The position numbers were made by a program, and so were the translations under genes. Below the pieces are notes generated by a model, which ran no database searches, was not told where the DNA came from, and saw only the letters and a program-made list of their open reading frames with translations. Positions 63,928-64,000 of a stretch of DNA of 64,000 bases are shown one piece after another; the first letter of the stretch is position 1; the number at the start of each line of letters is the position of its first letter. Origin of the DNA: Paenibacillus sp. USDA918EY (GTDB lineage: Bacteria > Bacillota > Bacilli > Paenibacillales > Paenibacillaceae); contig NZ_WTWY01000007.1 of NCBI RefSeq assembly GCF_009870825.1, positions 62,001-126,000 on the forward strand, given 5' to 3'.

Positions 63928-64000
63928 TACATCCGGCACTTATTCGGAAACAGCGGCTTATCCTGCTGATTCTGCTCATCCTTATCGCGCTGACGGCGAT
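63924..64000 (+). CDS. FecCD-family permease, second subunit (partial, 5' end only)
   Basis: Starts at an ATG overlapping the stop of the first permease by 4 bp; AAAGGAGGGCGGG lies 5 to 17 nt upstream. Only 25 codons are in view: a basic start (MIHPALIRKQR) followed by a hydrophobic segment (LILLILLILIALTA). Its place after the first FecCD gene makes it the partner permease; the family cannot be proven from this fragment. Confidence 0.75.
   Translation, partial: MIHPALIRKQRLILLILLILIALTA

Overview
The window looks like chromosomal DNA of a low-to-mid-GC Gram-positive of the order Bacillales, most likely a Paenibacillus or close relative. Pointers are a YdjO-type small protein, an AdeR/ald pair, LipL, MprF, YwdK-type DUF423, YeaC/YeaD-type MoxR-DUF58 genes, BlaI/M56 and YumC-type reductase genes, AGGAGG-type ribosome sites and sigma-A-type promoters. 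The species cannot be fixed from sequence reading alone. I see no rRNA, tRNA, CRISPR array, transposase or phage gene. 56 protein genes are called with reasonable support, two of them cut by the window edges, plus two weak small ORFs.

Layout. 1-2.5 kb: PucR-type regulator (AdeR-like, partial) divergent from alanine dehydrogenase. 2.5-7.4 kb: YdjO-like protein, a membrane protein, a TetR-glycosyltransferase pair with a clear operator, a GNAT enzyme and lipL. 7.7-14.2 kb: MFS exporter, a CiaRH-like two-component pair and convergent mprF. 14.3-15.9 kb: ArsR regulator plus Old Yellow Enzyme reductase sharing a 22-bp operator. 16-20 kb: MMPL exporter and its TetR repressor with matched operators. 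20-26.6 kb: FAD oxidoreductase, an MFS transporter with a possible leader peptide, threonine synthase divergent from a LysR regulator, and a GyrI-like protein. 26.7-31.6 kb: MarR-FUSC exporter operon under a 36-bp palindrome, nanE-nanK, and a small acidic protein. 31.8-35.5 kb: YeeE/YedE plus TusA-like pair (thiosulfate or related sulfur uptake) and a second ArsR-reductase cassette. 35.6-38.3 kb: BlaI repressor plus M56 membrane protease with a duplicated DUF4367-like extracellular part. 38.4-43.3 kb: MoxR, DUF58, DUF4129, WYL regulator and GyrI-like protein in one tightly packed operon. 43.5-49.7 kb: DUF423, rlmN, SRPBCC protein, IT-type permease, aldo/keto reductase, DMT exporter. 50.2-54.7 kb: DUF485-acetate symporter operon, an EIIC-like transporter fused to an unknown domain, and a hypothetical protein. 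54.9-59.4 kb: ThDP enzyme and a GAF-GAF-PAS-GGDEF-EAL protein. 59.8-64 kb: Fur-controlled iron island with an FNR-type reductase divergent from a siderophore ABC transporter.

The strongest theme is small regulator-plus-effector cassettes for membrane stress, drugs and reactive electrophiles, several with operators that can be read directly: TetR (5.5 and 19-20 kb), ArsR (14.3-14.7 and 35.1-35.5 kb), MarR (29.3 kb), BlaI (38.3 kb) and Fur (60.9-61.1 kb). Both ArsR genes appear to be transcribed without a leader. No gene cluster stands out as an unmistakably new system. The best candidates for undescribed biology are the M56 protease with tandem DUF4367-like sensors, the MoxR-DUF58-DUF4129-WYL-GyrI operon lacking a transglutaminase domain, the EIIC-like fusion protein, the possible leader-peptide control of an MFS gene, and a small dispersed hairpin repeat found in intergenic regions.
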